NCBI RefSeq assembly: GCF_047528295.1
Contig: NZ_CP180001.1
Location: 496,001 to 560,000 of the forward strand
Source of the DNA: Peptacetobacter sp900550335
GTDB lineage: Bacteria > Bacillota > Clostridia > Peptostreptococcales > Peptostreptococcaceae
Direction: 5' to 3'
DNA: 64,000 nucleotides
Numbering within the stretch: position 1 is the stretch's first letter; the number at the start of each line of letters is the position of its first letter. The translations under genes and the position numbers were made by a program. The notes under the pieces are model-generated. The model worked only from the letters and a program-made list of their open reading frames with translations. It was not told the origin of the DNA and searched no databases. Of this stretch, positions 62,996 to 64,000 are shown one piece after another.

Positions 62996-63703
62996 ATGGA
63001 AAGATATTGCGGATTTTTTATAGAAAAACCAGTTGGAAATAATATTTTTTCCTTTGAAGAGAGGGAGAATAAGAAGATTTTTGTACCAAAGCTTATAAAA
63101 GGAGATTTGTCTGATGTAAGGGAAGGTACAGAAATTGTGTTTAATGAGATAGATGAGTATACAGAGTTTAAGGCTTATGGTATAGAAAATATGGTTAGAA
63201 TGGATACTAAAGACGGTAAGAGAGTGTATATTTTTGATAACCATAACCATTCGTTCTACTTCTGGATGAAATGCCTAAATGAAGGTCTTTTTAATAGAGG
63301 GTGCACTTTGGTACACGTGGATCAGCACAAGGATACTAGAGTTCCGCCTAATTATGATGTAGATGTAGACGATTTAGATGATGTATTTAGATATACAAAT
63401 GAAGTGCTTAATGTGGGAAGTTTTATTAAGCCTGCAATGGAGCATGAAATTTTTTCAAAACTTATAATAATGGACAGTACTTATAGTCTAAAGGAAGAGG
63501 CAGAAGGAGAATATGTGCTAGATATAGATTTAGATATATTCTCAAGGGATATGGATTATATACCTTTTTCTGATAGATTTGATAGGATACAGGAGCTTAT
63601 TAAAGGTGCTAAGGTTATTACAATAGCTACAAGTCCGTACTTTATTGAACAAGATAAAGCTATAAAAGTATTAAAAGAACTGTTCAATTATGATATAATA
63701 TAG
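62996..63703 (+). CDS. UPF0489-family protein
   Basis: 235 residues. The motifs FDNHNHSFYFWMKCL, LVHVDQHKDTRVPP and YVLDIDLDIFSRDMDYIP (Asp/His-rich) match UPF0489, a family related to arginase-like metal enzymes. The Asp/His clusters suggest a metal centre, but the reaction is not known. The ribosome site (AAAGG) is weak. Confidence 0.75.
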   Translation: MERYCGFFIEKPVGNNIFSFEERENKKIFVPKLIKGDLSDVREGTEIVFNEIDEYTEFKAYGIENMVRMDTKDGKRVYIFDNHNHSFYFWMKCLNEGLFNRGCTLVHVDQHKDTRVPPNYDVDVDDLDDVFRYTNEVLNVGSFIKPAMEHEIFSKLIIMDSTYSLKEEAEGEYVLDIDLDIFSRDMDYIPFSDRFDRIQELIKGAKVITIATSPYFIEQDKAIKVLKELFNYDII

Positions 63704-63758
63704 TAGATTTGAAAGAAAGTCTTTTAGAAGACGAGATTAATTTAGGAGGAAAATTACA

Positions 63759-64000
63759 ATGAGTTTATACGAAGCATGGAAAAAAGTTAGCGAAACTCAC
63801 GAAAACCAGGATGCTGAAATAGAATTCTGGAAAGAGTATTTAAATGTTGAAAGAGACATATACAGAAAAATATTAGAAGAAAAAACTGAAACTGTAGAAG
63901 GAAAAGTTGCAGATTTAGCAGCTAAATACGAAACATCTCCAGAATACTTCATGGGATTCATAGATGGAATAAGCGAAAGTTTAAAAGAAGATCTAGACTT
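63759..64000 (+). CDS. Start of a conserved helical protein, cut by the window end
   Basis: 81 codons from the ATG after TAGGAGG, beginning MSLYEAWKKVSETHENQDAE and rich in Glu/Lys helices. The codon use is that of highly expressed genes. I do not recognise the family from this part. Confidence 0.7.
   Translation, partial: MSLYEAWKKVSETHENQDAEIEFWKEYLNVERDIYRKILEEKTETVEGKVADLAAKYETSPEYFMGFIDGISESLKEDLD

Overview
This is an AT-rich Firmicute chromosome segment, most like the Peptostreptococcaceae (Peptostreptococcus or a relative of Clostridioides). The reasons are the family-typical order yybS-gdpP-rplI-dnaB, a two-gene minimal SUF system, the IscU-like/GGGtGRT pair, methionine synthase split from its activation domain, and three surface proteins with cell-wall-binding repeat 2 (CWB2) modules. 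The genus is inferred, not proven.

Layout. 1-14.1 kb is an origin-proximal style housekeeping block: end of a YybS-like protein, gdpP, rplI, dnaB, a Lys-Glu-Val-Thr tRNA cluster, an MBL hydrolase, the helicase loaders dnaC/dnaI and dnaD, three small membrane genes (two are NfeD-like tandem paralogs), a Panacea/PemK toxin-antitoxin pair, a GHKL/LytTR two-component system, yycJ and rlmH. 14.1-18.3 kb holds a triplicated four-helix membrane gene family, a 44-residue membrane protein, a gene with an in-frame amber stop, a YjdM-like protein and a membrane-anchored Tiki-superfamily protein. 18.7-32.6 kb is a cell-surface region: a GLUG/CWB2 protein, an Asp-rich PepSY protein, the Fe-S/GGGtGRT pair, a HAD hydrolase, a CWB2 gene split by an IS256-family element, a permuted papain-fold hydrolase and a Cwp84-like cysteine protease. 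32.8-45.3 kb carries sufC-sufB, pepT, a HigB/HigA(-IrrE) module, a second GHKL/LytTR system with an orphan FtsX-type permease, and lipoproteins. 45.3-50.7 kb is ttcA, aroK and a SAM-riboswitch-controlled luxS/metH operon. 51-52.8 kb is an IS3-family element. 53-64 kb has an M29 aminopeptidase, a nitroreductase, a PyrR-type leader with pyrF-carA-carB, an rRNA methyltransferase, a pseudouridine synthase and a UPF0489 protein.

Genes that work together: dnaB with its loaders; luxS and metH recycling S-adenosylhomocysteine to methionine under SAM control; pyrF-carAB under pyrimidine attenuation; sufCB for Fe-S assembly.

Main points for a second look: (1) CarA has lost all three glutaminase triad residues, so this carbamoyl-phosphate synthase is predicted to use free ammonia. 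(2) A four-copy foldback repeat with conserved internal motifs and locus-specific, self-complementary arms lies 3' of operons; an IS3 element sits cleanly inside one copy with a 3-bp duplication. (3) An IS256 element splits a CWB2 gene whose frame is restored when the element is removed. (4) Direct repeats of TTACA with exact 11-bp period precede several small envelope genes, suggesting a regulon. (5) Two clusters of DnaA-box-like 9-mers.
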